DNA of 59,261 bases from Gammaproteobacteria bacterium. Its GTDB lineage: Bacteria; Pseudomonadota; Gammaproteobacteria; UBA4575. Both the position numbers and the translations under genes were made by a program. Shown piece after piece: positions 38,323-45,476 of this stretch (positions are counted from its first letter, which is position 1; every line of letters starts with the position of its first letter). Where the stretch lies: contig JABDMD010000163.1 of assembly GCA_013001685.1 (NCBI GenBank), positions 1 through 59,261 on the forward strand, given 5' to 3'. The notes beneath the pieces are model-generated. The model ran no database searches. It saw only the letters and a list, made by a program, of their open reading frames with translations, and was not told the origin of the DNA.

Positions 38323-40809
38323 CTAAGCAGCTTGTTTAGTTGCTTTTTTTGTGGATTTTCTAGCAGTTTTCTTAACTGTTTTTTGTGAAGCTATTTCTTT
38401 ATCAGGTGGAAAATCGTCTACCATAATCGCCTCACGAATTGCTTTATGTGATACCTCTACAAGTTTTGCTTCTTCTTGTGTAATGATACCTTGTGCTACT
38501 GCATCTTCTAACCAATTACCCGGCATTCCAAGTTCAGATGGTTTTATACGCGCTTTTTTAAGCTTCTTCTCCGCCTCGTTAGCTGCGATTACTGCATGAA
38601 ATGCATACTGCACACAACCTATAGGATCGCTAGGATCTGTAGTTTTATAAACACCCTCGGTTAATCGGTCTCTGGTTTCAGACGGCACAATCATCCTTTT
38701 CGCCACTTCATGACCAACTTCATCATTTGGGTAGCGTAAGCTTTTACCAGTTGGGAAAACAATCAAACGAAGAATTAGCCCAACTACTTTAGATGGGAAG
38801 TTACGTAGAATCTCATCTAACGCATGTTGAACATTGTATAGACAATATTTAGTGCTCCACTCTACAAACGGTAAATCTTCAGCGGGTCGACCCGTATCTT
38901 CAAAACGCTTTAAAACAGCAGAACTTAAATACATGTAACTCAAAGCATCTGCAAATCGGCCTGAGAGTTTTTCTTTACGTTTTAAGCCACCTCCTAAAAA
39001 CAACATGGCAAAGTCAGATACAAAAGCATAACTCGCACTCATTCTAGCTAAACGTTTAAAATAGCCACGTGTTGGCCCTTGGATTGGGCTTGGTGCTAAA
39101 CGACTGCGTGTTAAACCATATAAAAATGATCTTGCACCGTTACAAACTGCATAACCAAGATGTTTAAATAACGCCTGATCGAATCTCTGCAAACCTTCTT
39201 CTTTATTATCAAGTGAGGCTGCAGTTACTTCTTCTATTAAGTGCGGATGACAACGCATTGCGCCTTGACCAAAGATAATCAAACTACGAGTCAAAATATT
39301 AGCGCCTTCAACAGTGATACTAATTGGAATAGATTGATACGCGCGCGCAAGATAGTTACTTGGCCCGATACATATCCCACGTCCACCATGCACATCCATA
39401 GCATCGTTGATCACCTGACGCATCCCTTCAGTGTTATGATATTTAAGAATTGCAGTTACTACAGATGGCTTCTCGCCATGGTCAATTGCAGATGCGGTTA
39501 ATCTACGCCCTGACTCCATCATATATGATAAACCACCTATCCTTGTTAACGCCTCTTCAACACCTTCAAACTTTCCTATTGGAACATTAAATTGCTTGCG
39601 AATTGCAGCATAAGCACCGGTCATATAACTAGCAAACTTCCCTGCACCGGATCCCAAGGCAGGTAATGAAATTCCTCGCCCAACAGAGAGACATTCCACT
39701 AACATGCGCCAGCCTTTACCGATTTGATCTTGTCCGCCGATAATCCAATCCATTGGAATAAAAACATCTTTACCCCAGTTAGGGCCATTTTGAAATGCAG
39801 AATTAAGTGGGTTATGGCGATTACCTATTTCTACACCTGGAGTGGTAGTTGGTATCAATGCACATGTAATGCCTAAATCTTCTTGATCCCCTAACAAACC
39901 ATCCGGATCATAGGCCTTGAACGCTAAACCTAATACCGTTGCGACTGGAGCAAGTGTTATGTATCGTTTTTCCCAATTGAGACGCAAACCCAAGACTTCT
40001 TTACCTTCATGCATGCCTTTACACACCACACCAGTGTCCGTCATGGCGCCTGCATCAGAACCTGCATTAGGGCCTGTTAAAGCGAAACATGGAATCTCTT
40101 CACCAACGGCTAACCGTGGCAAATAGTGATTTTTTTGTTCTTCAGTACCGTAATGCAATAACAACTCAGCTGGGCCGAGTGAGTTGGGTACCATTACAGA
40201 GACCCCTGCAGCTCCACTGCGTGTAGAAATTTTCATCACAACAGCAGAATGAGCGATAGCAGAAAATTCTAGGCCACCATATTTTTTTGGGATGATCATG
40301 CCTAAAAATTTATTCTTCTTGATGTACTCCCAAGTTTCAGGAGATAAATCATTTAAATCATTAGTGACTTCCCAATCATCAATCATGGCGCATAGCTCAT
40401 CTACAGGGCCATCTAAATAGGCTTGTTCTTCTACGGTCAACTCTGAAACATTATGTTTTAACAGCTGATCCCATTCTGGATTGCCACGAAATAATTCTGC
40501 TTCCCACCAGGCTGTACCTGCTTCAATTGCGTCGCGCTCAGTTTGTGACATGGGAGGTAAAATTCTTTTTACATATGCCAACATAGGCTTACTAAGCATA
40601 GAGAGGCGTAGGCTAGATATATTTAGTAATGCAAGTGGGATAAATAATACCCAGAGAATGATTGCTGGAATCCCACCAAGAAATGGAGATAATGTGAGTG
40701 CTAAGAGAGCACCGCCAATTACAATTGTCCACACTGCAAATGACCATGTGGCTCTAGCTAAACCAAAAGCCAATGCTCCTATTGCTATCAACCATACAAG
40801 AAACGTCAT
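38323..40809 (-). CDS. fadE: acyl-CoA dehydrogenase FadE
   Basis: Membrane-associated flavoprotein for the first step of fatty acid beta-oxidation. The N-terminus has two hydrophobic stretches (about 3-25 and 30-60). The dehydrogenase domain shows IIPKKYGGLEFSAIAHS, CFALTGPNAGSDAGAM and a GGRGICIGPSNYLARAYQSIPI block; FadE-specific C-terminal regions follow. The longest frame starts at 40839, but a GGAGG (40818-40822) lies eight bases before the ATG at 40807-40809, so this gives MTFLVWLIAIG and 828 aa (E. coli 814). The extreme C-terminus is an unusual Lys/Ala-rich tail (KKTARKSTKKATKQAA), possibly for nucleic-acid or membrane contact. It precedes the thioesterase gene. Confidence 0.95.
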   Translation of the reverse strand: MTFLVWLIAIGALAFGLARATWSFAVWTIVIGGALLALTLSPFLGGIPAIILWVLFIPLALLNISSLRLSMLSKPMLAYVKRILPPMSQTERDAIEAGTAWWEAELFRGNPEWDQLLKHNVSELTVEEQAYLDGPVDELCAMIDDWEVTNDLNDLSPETWEYIKKNKFLGMIIPKKYGGLEFSAIAHSAVVMKISTRSGAAGVSVMVPNSLGPAELLLHYGTEEQKNHYLPRLAVGEEIPCFALTGPNAGSDAGAMTDTGVVCKGMHEGKEVLGLRLNWEKRYITLAPVATVLGLAFKAYDPDGLLGDQEDLGITCALIPTTTPGVEIGNRHNPLNSAFQNGPNWGKDVFIPMDWIIGGQDQIGKGWRMLVECLSVGRGISLPALGSGAGKFASYMTGAYAAIRKQFNVPIGKFEGVEEALTRIGGLSYMMESGRRLTASAIDHGEKPSVVTAILKYHNTEGMRQVINDAMDVHGGRGICIGPSNYLARAYQSIPISITVEGANILTRSLIIFGQGAMRCHPHLIEEVTAASLDNKEEGLQRFDQALFKHLGYAVCNGARSFLYGLTRSRLAPSPIQGPTRGYFKRLARMSASYAFVSDFAMLFLGGGLKRKEKLSGRFADALSYMYLSSAVLKRFEDTGRPAEDLPFVEWSTKYCLYNVQHALDEILRNFPSKVVGLILRLIVFPTGKSLRYPNDEVGHEVAKRMIVPSETRDRLTEGVYKTTDPSDPIGCVQYAFHAVIAANEAEKKLKKARIKPSELGMPGNWLEDAVAQGIITQEEAKLVEVSHKAIREAIMVDDFPPDKEIASQKTVKKTARKSTKKATKQAA

Positions 40810-40817
40810 TGAAAAAT

Positions 40818-40822
40818 CCTCC
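40818..40822 (-). promoter_or_regulatory. ribosome binding site that decides the fadE start
   Basis: GGAGG eight bases before the ATG at 40807-40809. It lies inside the longer frame, whose own ATG (40839) has none. Confidence 0.75.
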
Positions 40823-41023
40823 GTTATAGGGTATTTCATTAATTATTGGTAATATTGTACTGTAATAGACCACTGCAGCGTGGGTTAACGTACAACACAA
40901 GCACAAATTTATGTTTGTAAATTGCATGTTGTTATGTGTTTCGAGCAAAGATGCTCACATAGGAGAATTTATATCAAGTATTTTCAATAAATTATTGATA
41001 TTTAGTAATTTAGACTTTAGTTA

Positions 41024-41701
41024 TTACTCTAATACATATGTATAAGCCATCATTTGTCCGTTGCGATCTACCTGAATAGTAACCTCGGGCACAACTGATA
41101 GCTCTTGAACAGTTTGCAAAAAATTAGGGTCGGAAGCTGGCACATCATTAACCGCTTTAATCACATCTCCATTATACAAACCTAATGAGGCTGCTTTGGT
41201 ATCGGGTTGTATTTTTGACAGTGTAAAACCTACAATTTGCTCATCTTCTATCAGCGGCAAGAAACCAATTTCAGAAACCAGTCTCTGTTTCTCTTTGACA
41301 TAATCTGCCACTTCGCTTTTCGACAAAGTAATTGTTACTCGATTTTCTAAAGACTTCTCATATTCTGCTTGTAGAAGAATATCTCCAACACTACTTCGCA
41401 AAGACAAGATATATTCCTTGTCATTGCATTTAAGTTTTGCGGAATCCTGCAGCACTTTAAGTAAATCACAACCCTGGATATCATCTCCTAACTCTAATAA
41501 AAGCTCATCGCCATTTTCATCAACTAACATTGCATGAGCATTATTTTCACCTAAGAATGTGCCACTCAGTATCCAGTCGGGTTGATTGGCATAAGAAAAT
41601 GACGTTAGAAGAACAAAAATGGCCAACAAAGAAAACGTTGGCCATATATGTTTAAACAGGATAGAAATCAATCGGATAATTGAATGTGAAAGATGGAACA
41701 T
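41024..41701 (-). CDS. GspC-like HR-PDZ inner-membrane protein, last gene of the envelope cluster
   Basis: One hydrophobic N-terminal segment (about residues 12-38), then a domain like the GspC homology region (DWILSGTFLGENNAHAMLVDENGDELLLELGDDI...CDLLKVLQDSAKL), then a PDZ domain (GFTLSKIQPDTKAASLGLYNGDVIKAVNDVPA). In type II secretion, GspC joins the inner-membrane platform to the outer-membrane secretin. No other type II secretion gene is in the window, so here it probably plays a similar linking role in another machine. The longest frame starts with TTG at 41713; GGGG six bases before the ATG at 41699-41701 favours the latter (225 aa). It overlaps the end of the TonB/AgmX-like gene by 50 bases. 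Confidence 0.78.
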   Translation of the reverse strand: MFHLSHSIIRLISILFKHIWPTFSLLAIFVLLTSFSYANQPDWILSGTFLGENNAHAMLVDENGDELLLELGDDIQGCDLLKVLQDSAKLKCNDKEYILSLRSSVGDILLQAEYEKSLENRVTITLSKSEVADYVKEKQRLVSEIGFLPLIEDEQIVGFTLSKIQPDTKAASLGLYNGDVIKAVNDVPASDPNFLQTVQELSVVPEVTIQVDRNGQMMAYTYVLE

Positions 41702-42638
41702 CTTCTGCCCCAAAGTTAATCAGCTTTACACGCTGAAGTATTTTACTTTCAAGTGTTGGATTTCCTAATTGACTTGAAATAATACTCGCACTGGTAACTT
41801 TACCAGAAGGTGCAATGGTAATATTTAGTACTACCTTGCCCTGCAATGTAGCATCTTTACGCAACTCACGATTATAAAGGGTAAATAAACTACTTTTGTT
41901 ACGATCAAACATAATCTGAATTTTTTCTAGATCACGTGTTTTACCATAACCGGAACCATCACCATTGCCAGAACCATCGCCACTACCGGAACCGGTTCCA
42001 CCTCCCCCGAGCCCATCTACCCCACCAACTTGTCCGGCAGAACGACCACCAAGACCGTTACCACCTGTGCTGGTACTTAATGTTGCAGTGTTAATTCCAC
42101 CACTAGATTTACCATAGTTTTTTGTTACTAAAGAGCGCTTTGTTACTTGTCCAGATGTTCCACTCGTATTTAATGAACGCTCACCTAGAGCAGCTGATGA
42201 AGAAGATTTTTTAATATCTGACAAATCATCTTTCATCGCTAACAATCCAGAACTTGCTGCAACTTCTTTAGCTGACTTTGTAGGCACAGGTGCCTTCTTA
42301 GGCTTTGCAGCGGTCTTAATTGGTTCTTTCTTAGGTTGTGGCTTTGGCTTCACCTGCTTTGGTTTTGGTTTAGGTTTCACCTTTTTCTCAACTGGCACCA
42401 CTTTAGGTGGTGGAGGTGGGGGCACTTCCACTTTAGGAATTAGTTTTACTAAACGCTCAGGTTCTGGTTTTTCAACTTCTTCTGGTTCTGGCAAAGGTAA
42501 AAAGGTAAACAAAAACGCTAAGAAAATGATTCCCGCTACTGACCAACGTAAGAGCTTATTAAAACGCTGTTGTTGTTCAGGTTGGATCGTCCACGGTAAA
42601 TCATGTGGGTAATATGAATTCGAAATTACTGCGGCCAT
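41652..42638 (-). CDS. TonB/AgmX-like energy transducer with AgmX/PglI C-terminal domain
   Basis: A 328-aa single-pass protein: cytoplasmic N-terminus, one helix (about 33-48, WSVAGIIFLAFLFTFLPL), a Pro/Lys-rich span (about 55-125, PPPPPPKVVPVEKKVKPKP and similar), a Gly/Ser-rich span (about 185-235), and the C-terminal AgmX/PglI-type TonB-like domain (from about 245: GKVVLNITIAPSGKVTSASIISSQLGNPTLESKI). It should cross the periplasm and pass proton-motive force from ExbB/ExbD to an outer-membrane partner. It begins one base after the stop of the preceding exbD, so translation is coupled. Related AgmX proteins act in Myxococcus gliding. No TonB-dependent receptor is nearby. Confidence 0.88.
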   Translation of the reverse strand: MAAVISNSYYPHDLPWTIQPEQQQRFNKLLRWSVAGIIFLAFLFTFLPLPEPEEVEKPEPERLVKLIPKVEVPPPPPPKVVPVEKKVKPKPKPKQVKPKPQPKKEPIKTAAKPKKAPVPTKSAKEVAASSGLLAMKDDLSDIKKSSSSAALGERSLNTSGTSGQVTKRSLVTKNYGKSSGGINTATLSTSTGGNGLGGRSAGQVGGVDGLGGGGTGSGSGDGSGNGDGSGYGKTRDLEKIQIMFDRNKSSLFTLYNRELRKDATLQGKVVLNITIAPSGKVTSASIISSQLGNPTLESKILQRVKLINFGAEDVPSFTFNYPIDFYPV

Positions 42639-42639
42639 G

Positions 42640-43152
42640 TTATGACTCTATTTGGGACCCAATTTGGGTCTCTTTTTGAATTACGGATAGCGATATTTTA
42701 GAAAACCCTGCATAAGTCGCACAGAGACGCATTACGCGATCCAGCACTTTATATGGGACTTCCTTATCACCCATGATGGTAACTTCTCGCTCTGGATCTT
42801 CTTCAGATTCAGGCTCAACCTCGCTTGCTAATTGTTTTAACTTTTCGATAAATAAAGAAACTTCTATTGAATCTTCTTTCATCACTTCATCTATAGTAAT
42901 GACATCCTCACCTTGAAGCCGAACCGCTTCATTACTAAGCATTACTACAACAGATTCTTGCGGTCTCACTTCGGAAATCGATTCTGGCATTTCAATGCCT
43001 TTCGGATTAGGTAGTGGCGTGATCTCATTAGTATTCACCAGTAAGAAGAAAACCAATATGGTAAAAATATCCATCAACGACACCACATTAAATGGTGGTT
43101 GCTTATTACGCCCATGCTGGCGTTCCATGCGTTTTATTCTTCGATCATTCAC
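42640..43152 (-). CDS. ExbD/TolR-like protein, intact proton-binding Asp
   Basis: A 170-aa inner-membrane protein with a short basic N-terminus, one helix (about 22-42) and a periplasmic domain. The helix reads FNVVSLMDIFTILVFFLL, with D28 at the place of the proton-carrying Asp of ExbD (D25) and TolR (D23). A basic run of Arg and Lys precedes it. With the ExbB-like protein it forms a rotary or linear stator unit. It is the second of two exbD-like genes in tandem; the upstream one lacks the Asp. It precedes the TonB/AgmX-like gene by one base. Confidence 0.92.
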   Translation of the reverse strand: MNDRRIKRMERQHGRNKQPPFNVVSLMDIFTILVFFLLVNTNEITPLPNPKGIEMPESISEVRPQESVVVMLSNEAVRLQGEDVITIDEVMKEDSIEVSLFIEKLKQLASEVEPESEEDPEREVTIMGDKEVPYKVLDRVMRLCATYAGFSKISLSVIQKETQIGSQIES

Positions 43153-43178
43153 AATCTTTTCCTTAAATTCCTGAGATT

Positions 43179-43685
43179 CTATGAGACAGGAGCATCGCCC
43201 AGTGAAATCTCTGGAAATAGTTCAGCACGTGTGAAACTGCCACGCTCATCTTCAATATCAATGGCTCGAACAGCATCCATTACCAAGACAAGACTTTCAT
43301 AACCAATATCTGGCTCAAGTAAAATTGAAGCAGCAACATTGTCTGGGTATTTATATTTAACAGCTTGCAAAGTCTCCGAAAGTTTAAGCACATCATAACC
43401 TTCTTCAGTTTTAGCAATTTCATGTCGCTGAAAGTTGCCGTTCTTATCTTGGATAATTAAACGGTCATCTTTGACAATTACTTCTAAAACAATACGTTTT
43501 CTATCAGGCTCTACTTGATTAGACGCGGCAGGAAGATGCAATTCTAGAACTGTAATCTTTGCAAACACTAACATGATGAGTAGAAATGGAACTAAAATCA
43601 CCATCAAATTCATGAATGGCGTTACACTGAGTTCCGCATCACTATTCTTTTGAGAATGCCTGCGTAAACGTCTTTTATTAAGCAT
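43179..43685 (-). CDS. ExbD/TolR-like protein with Asn in place of the proton-binding Asp
   Basis: A 168-aa ExbD-family protein: basic N-terminus (RRLRRHSQKN), helix about 22-45 reading LSVTPFMNLMVILVPFLLIM, and a periplasmic domain. Normal family members have TPLVDVML; here the Asp is N26, so this copy cannot carry the proton alone. It starts 23 bases after the exbB-like stop and stops 26 bases before the second exbD. The two ExbD-like proteins may form an asymmetric pair, one moving the proton and one structural. The exact Asn position follows from the alignment by eye. Confidence 0.92.
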   Translation of the reverse strand: MLNKRRLRRHSQKNSDAELSVTPFMNLMVILVPFLLIMLVFAKITVLELHLPAASNQVEPDRKRIVLEVIVKDDRLIIQDKNGNFQRHEIAKTEEGYDVLKLSETLQAVKYKYPDNVAASILLEPDIGYESLVLVMDAVRAIDIEDERGSFTRAELFPEISLGDAPVS

Positions 43686-43708
43686 TTTTAATACCCTTAC
43701 TTACGCAA

Positions 43709-44452
43709 CTAAGGTGCTGGTGCAGGTTTACGATCGGTTACAAAGTTCAGAACTTTTACAGAAGCCATTTCAAGGCTATCTACAATTTCTGTAGTCTTAG
43801 TTGATAACCAAGCATGCATTAGCAATAGTGGTATACCTACCATCAAACCAAATGCAGTGGTATTCATCGCAACCGAGATGTTTGCAGACAAAATATCGGC
43901 TTTATCAGCTGGATTGGCTTCGGCAATCGAAGTGAAAGCACCAATCAAACCAATAATGGTTCCTAGCAATCCAAGTAATGTAGCGATGTTCGCAAAGGTC
44001 GCTAGATAGTGTGTGCGCTTCTCCAGTTTCGGTAGCACTTCCATCAAGCCTTCTTCCATTGCAATTTCTACATCATCACGACGACGTGATGATTTTGCAC
44101 GTAGAAAACCATAATGAATAATTCGACTTACCGCAGCTTTAGATTTTTCTGCAAAACTCATTGCTTGTGATAAATTTCCAGATGCTAATGCTGACTGTAA
44201 TTTATTCCATGCAAGCGTATTGCGTGCACGTGATGCTGAAAGATATAAATATCTTTCAATCGCAATCGCAATACCAATCGCAAGAATAATTGCAATCGGA
44301 ATCATGAATGGTCCGCCAGACTGGAAAAATGTAACTACAGTTTCATATAGGCTCGGATCATGCACTTCTGGCGTGGCAAGCATTTCTGCTCCATCCATTA
44401 ATACAGTCTCTGAACCATCTGTAGTGATGATTTCTGACCCGTTCTCTTCCAT
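43709..44452 (-). CDS. MotA/TolQ/ExbB-type proton channel protein
   Basis: A 247-aa inner-membrane protein with three helices: about 52-70 (GGPFMIPIAIILAIGIAIAI), about 145-175 and about 190-215. Family motifs are LATFANIATLLGLLGTIIGLIGAF and NISVAMNTTAFGLMVGIPLLLMHAW. It forms the stator ring with ExbD-like proteins. The N-terminal 40 residues are acidic. AAGGAG six to seven bases before the ATG is a strong ribosome site. A 68-base gap separates it from the 90-aa gene, with two palindromes, so expression of this part may be tuned separately. Confidence 0.93.
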   Translation of the reverse strand: MEENGSEIITTDGSETVLMDGAEMLATPEVHDPSLYETVVTFFQSGGPFMIPIAIILAIGIAIAIERYLYLSASRARNTLAWNKLQSALASGNLSQAMSFAEKSKAAVSRIIHYGFLRAKSSRRRDDVEIAMEEGLMEVLPKLEKRTHYLATFANIATLLGLLGTIIGLIGAFTSIAEANPADKADILSANISVAMNTTAFGLMVGIPLLLMHAWLSTKTTEIVDSLEMASVKVLNFVTDRKPAPAP

Positions 44453-44465
44453 TTTTTTGCTCCTT

Positions 44466-44506
44466 AGCGTTAAACGCTTAAATATAATTCTAGTTTTTAA
44501 ACTAGA
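44466..44506. promoter_or_regulatory. two palindromes in the exbB leader
   Basis: AGCGTTAAACGCT (44466-44478), and TCTAGTTT/AAACTAGA with a two-base centre (44489-44506), both lie in the 68 bases between the 90-aa gene and the exbB-like gene, just upstream of the exbB ribosome site. They could be an operator or RNA hairpins setting stoichiometry. No T-run follows on the minus strand. Confidence 0.5.
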
Positions 44507-44520
44507 TTAAAAAACTACTA

Positions 44521-44793
44521 TCAATAATACTGTTCGTAATAACTTACTTTTCTCTTGTGCACATCCTTGTCTACAGGTCCAAGCACTTCATCAATTAAAC
44601 TTTGTAATGGTGATCCATCTAAATCACCTGGTTCAGGTGCTTTCCATGGAACAATTACCAATGCCTTAGGTAGTTCACGGTTACCAATAACATCAATGCC
44701 TTCTAGTTCTGGCGTAATACCTGGCACTTCGTCTTCTGCTGATATTGAATAGCAGGGTAATAACAAAGCAGTTAGTATTAGAATTCTTCTCAT
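44521..44793 (-). CDS. small periplasmic protein, 90 aa, cluster member
   Basis: An N-terminal signal peptide (about 1-18, RRILILTALLLPCYSISA) followed by an acidic, Pro-rich mature part of about 70 residues, with GITPELEGIDVIGNRELPKALVIVPWKAPEPGDLDG and a basic-aromatic end VHKRKVSYYEQYY. I do not recognise a family. It sits between the TPR lipoprotein gene and exbB. Short gaps on both sides suggest it is a structural or adaptor part of the same machine. Confidence 0.72.
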   Translation of the reverse strand: MRRILILTALLLPCYSISAEDEVPGITPELEGIDVIGNRELPKALVIVPWKAPEPGDLDGSPLQSLIDEVLGPVDKDVHKRKVSYYEQYY

Positions 44794-44816
44794 TTGTTGT
44801 TGCCTTGTCTGAAAGT

Positions 44817-45476
44817 TTAGCTACCTTGCTTCTTTAACTGCGACATCCAAGCAATAACTTGCTTGTCTTCCCCACCAGTAAGTTTTAAATACTCTTGATA
44901 ATGGCCCAACGCACAGTCTATTTTCCTTAAATAGACATCACACAAAATAGCTAGATTCAGATGAGCGTTTTTATAATCCGGATATGCGGACAAAGCTCTC
45001 ATATAAAGCTGCTCGGCCTCTTCAAACTTACCATCTTCACGATTCAAAATGGCTAACTGGTTCAGAGCATAAGGATTATTAGGATTGATCTTTAGAGCCT
45101 TTTCAAACGCAGTTCTAGCTTTAGCCATATCACCCAATTCTTTATGTGCTACACCAATATTTACCCATGGACCTGAAATGCGCTCGTCCATCTTGGCTAC
45201 TTTTTGCATTTCTAAAATTGCAGTATCGTAATTTTTTGCACGCATATGTTTCAAAGCAGTGTTATAAGCACTTGCAGTTTTCTTGCTAATACGAAAATTT
45301 GGTTGCGCTAAAATTTTACCTGCTGACTTACTAGCGGATTTTTCAGTTTTTGCGCTCGTTTTAGAAGCAGTTGTCGATTTTTTAAGGCTCGGTAAATTTG
45401 CACAACTAGTAAGCATCACAACTAGCATGCTTGCAGTAATACTAATAGCAACAAATTTAATAAATATTCTGAACAA
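44817..45476 (-). CDS. TPR lipoprotein, about 219 aa
   Basis: A lipoprotein with lipobox MLTSC and a low-complexity Ser/Thr/Lys linker, then four to five TPR repeats (from about residue 70: AYNTALKHMRAKNYDTAILEM, WVNIGVAHKELGDMAKARTAFEKALKINPNN, and so on). It resembles PilF/Tgl-type pilotins in layout. The longest frame starts at GTG 45485, but AAGGAG (45485-45490) overlaps that codon. A TTG at 45474-45476 is eight bases after it and gives MFRIFIKFV..., so I prefer that. It overlaps the 938-aa TPR gene by about 20 bases. Confidence 0.85.
   Translation of the reverse strand: MFRIFIKFVAISITASMLVVMLTSCANLPSLKKSTTASKTSAKTEKSASKSAGKILAQPNFRISKKTASAYNTALKHMRAKNYDTAILEMQKVAKMDERISGPWVNIGVAHKELGDMAKARTAFEKALKINPNNPYALNQLAILNREDGKFEEAEQLYMRALSAYPDYKNAHLNLAILCDVYLRKIDCALGHYQEYLKLTGGEDKQVIAWMSQLKKQGS

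Noticed and set aside
40943..41001. Terminator after the GspC-like gene
   Set aside because: Small hairpins (GAGCA/TGCTC, CAATAA/TTATTG) exist but none has a following T-run on the minus strand.
41024..41701. Part of a type II secretion locus
   Set aside because: No secretin, ATPase or pseudopilin genes are in the window.
41945..42440. Tandem DNA repeat element
   Set aside because: The repetitive DNA encodes the Gly/Ser- and Pro/Lys-rich linkers of the TonB-like protein, which is normal for such transducers.
42640..44452. Ordinary TonB iron-uptake or Tol-Pal locus
   Set aside because: No TonB-dependent receptor, TolA, TolB or Pal is present, and the duplicated ExbD and AgmX-type domain differ from both.
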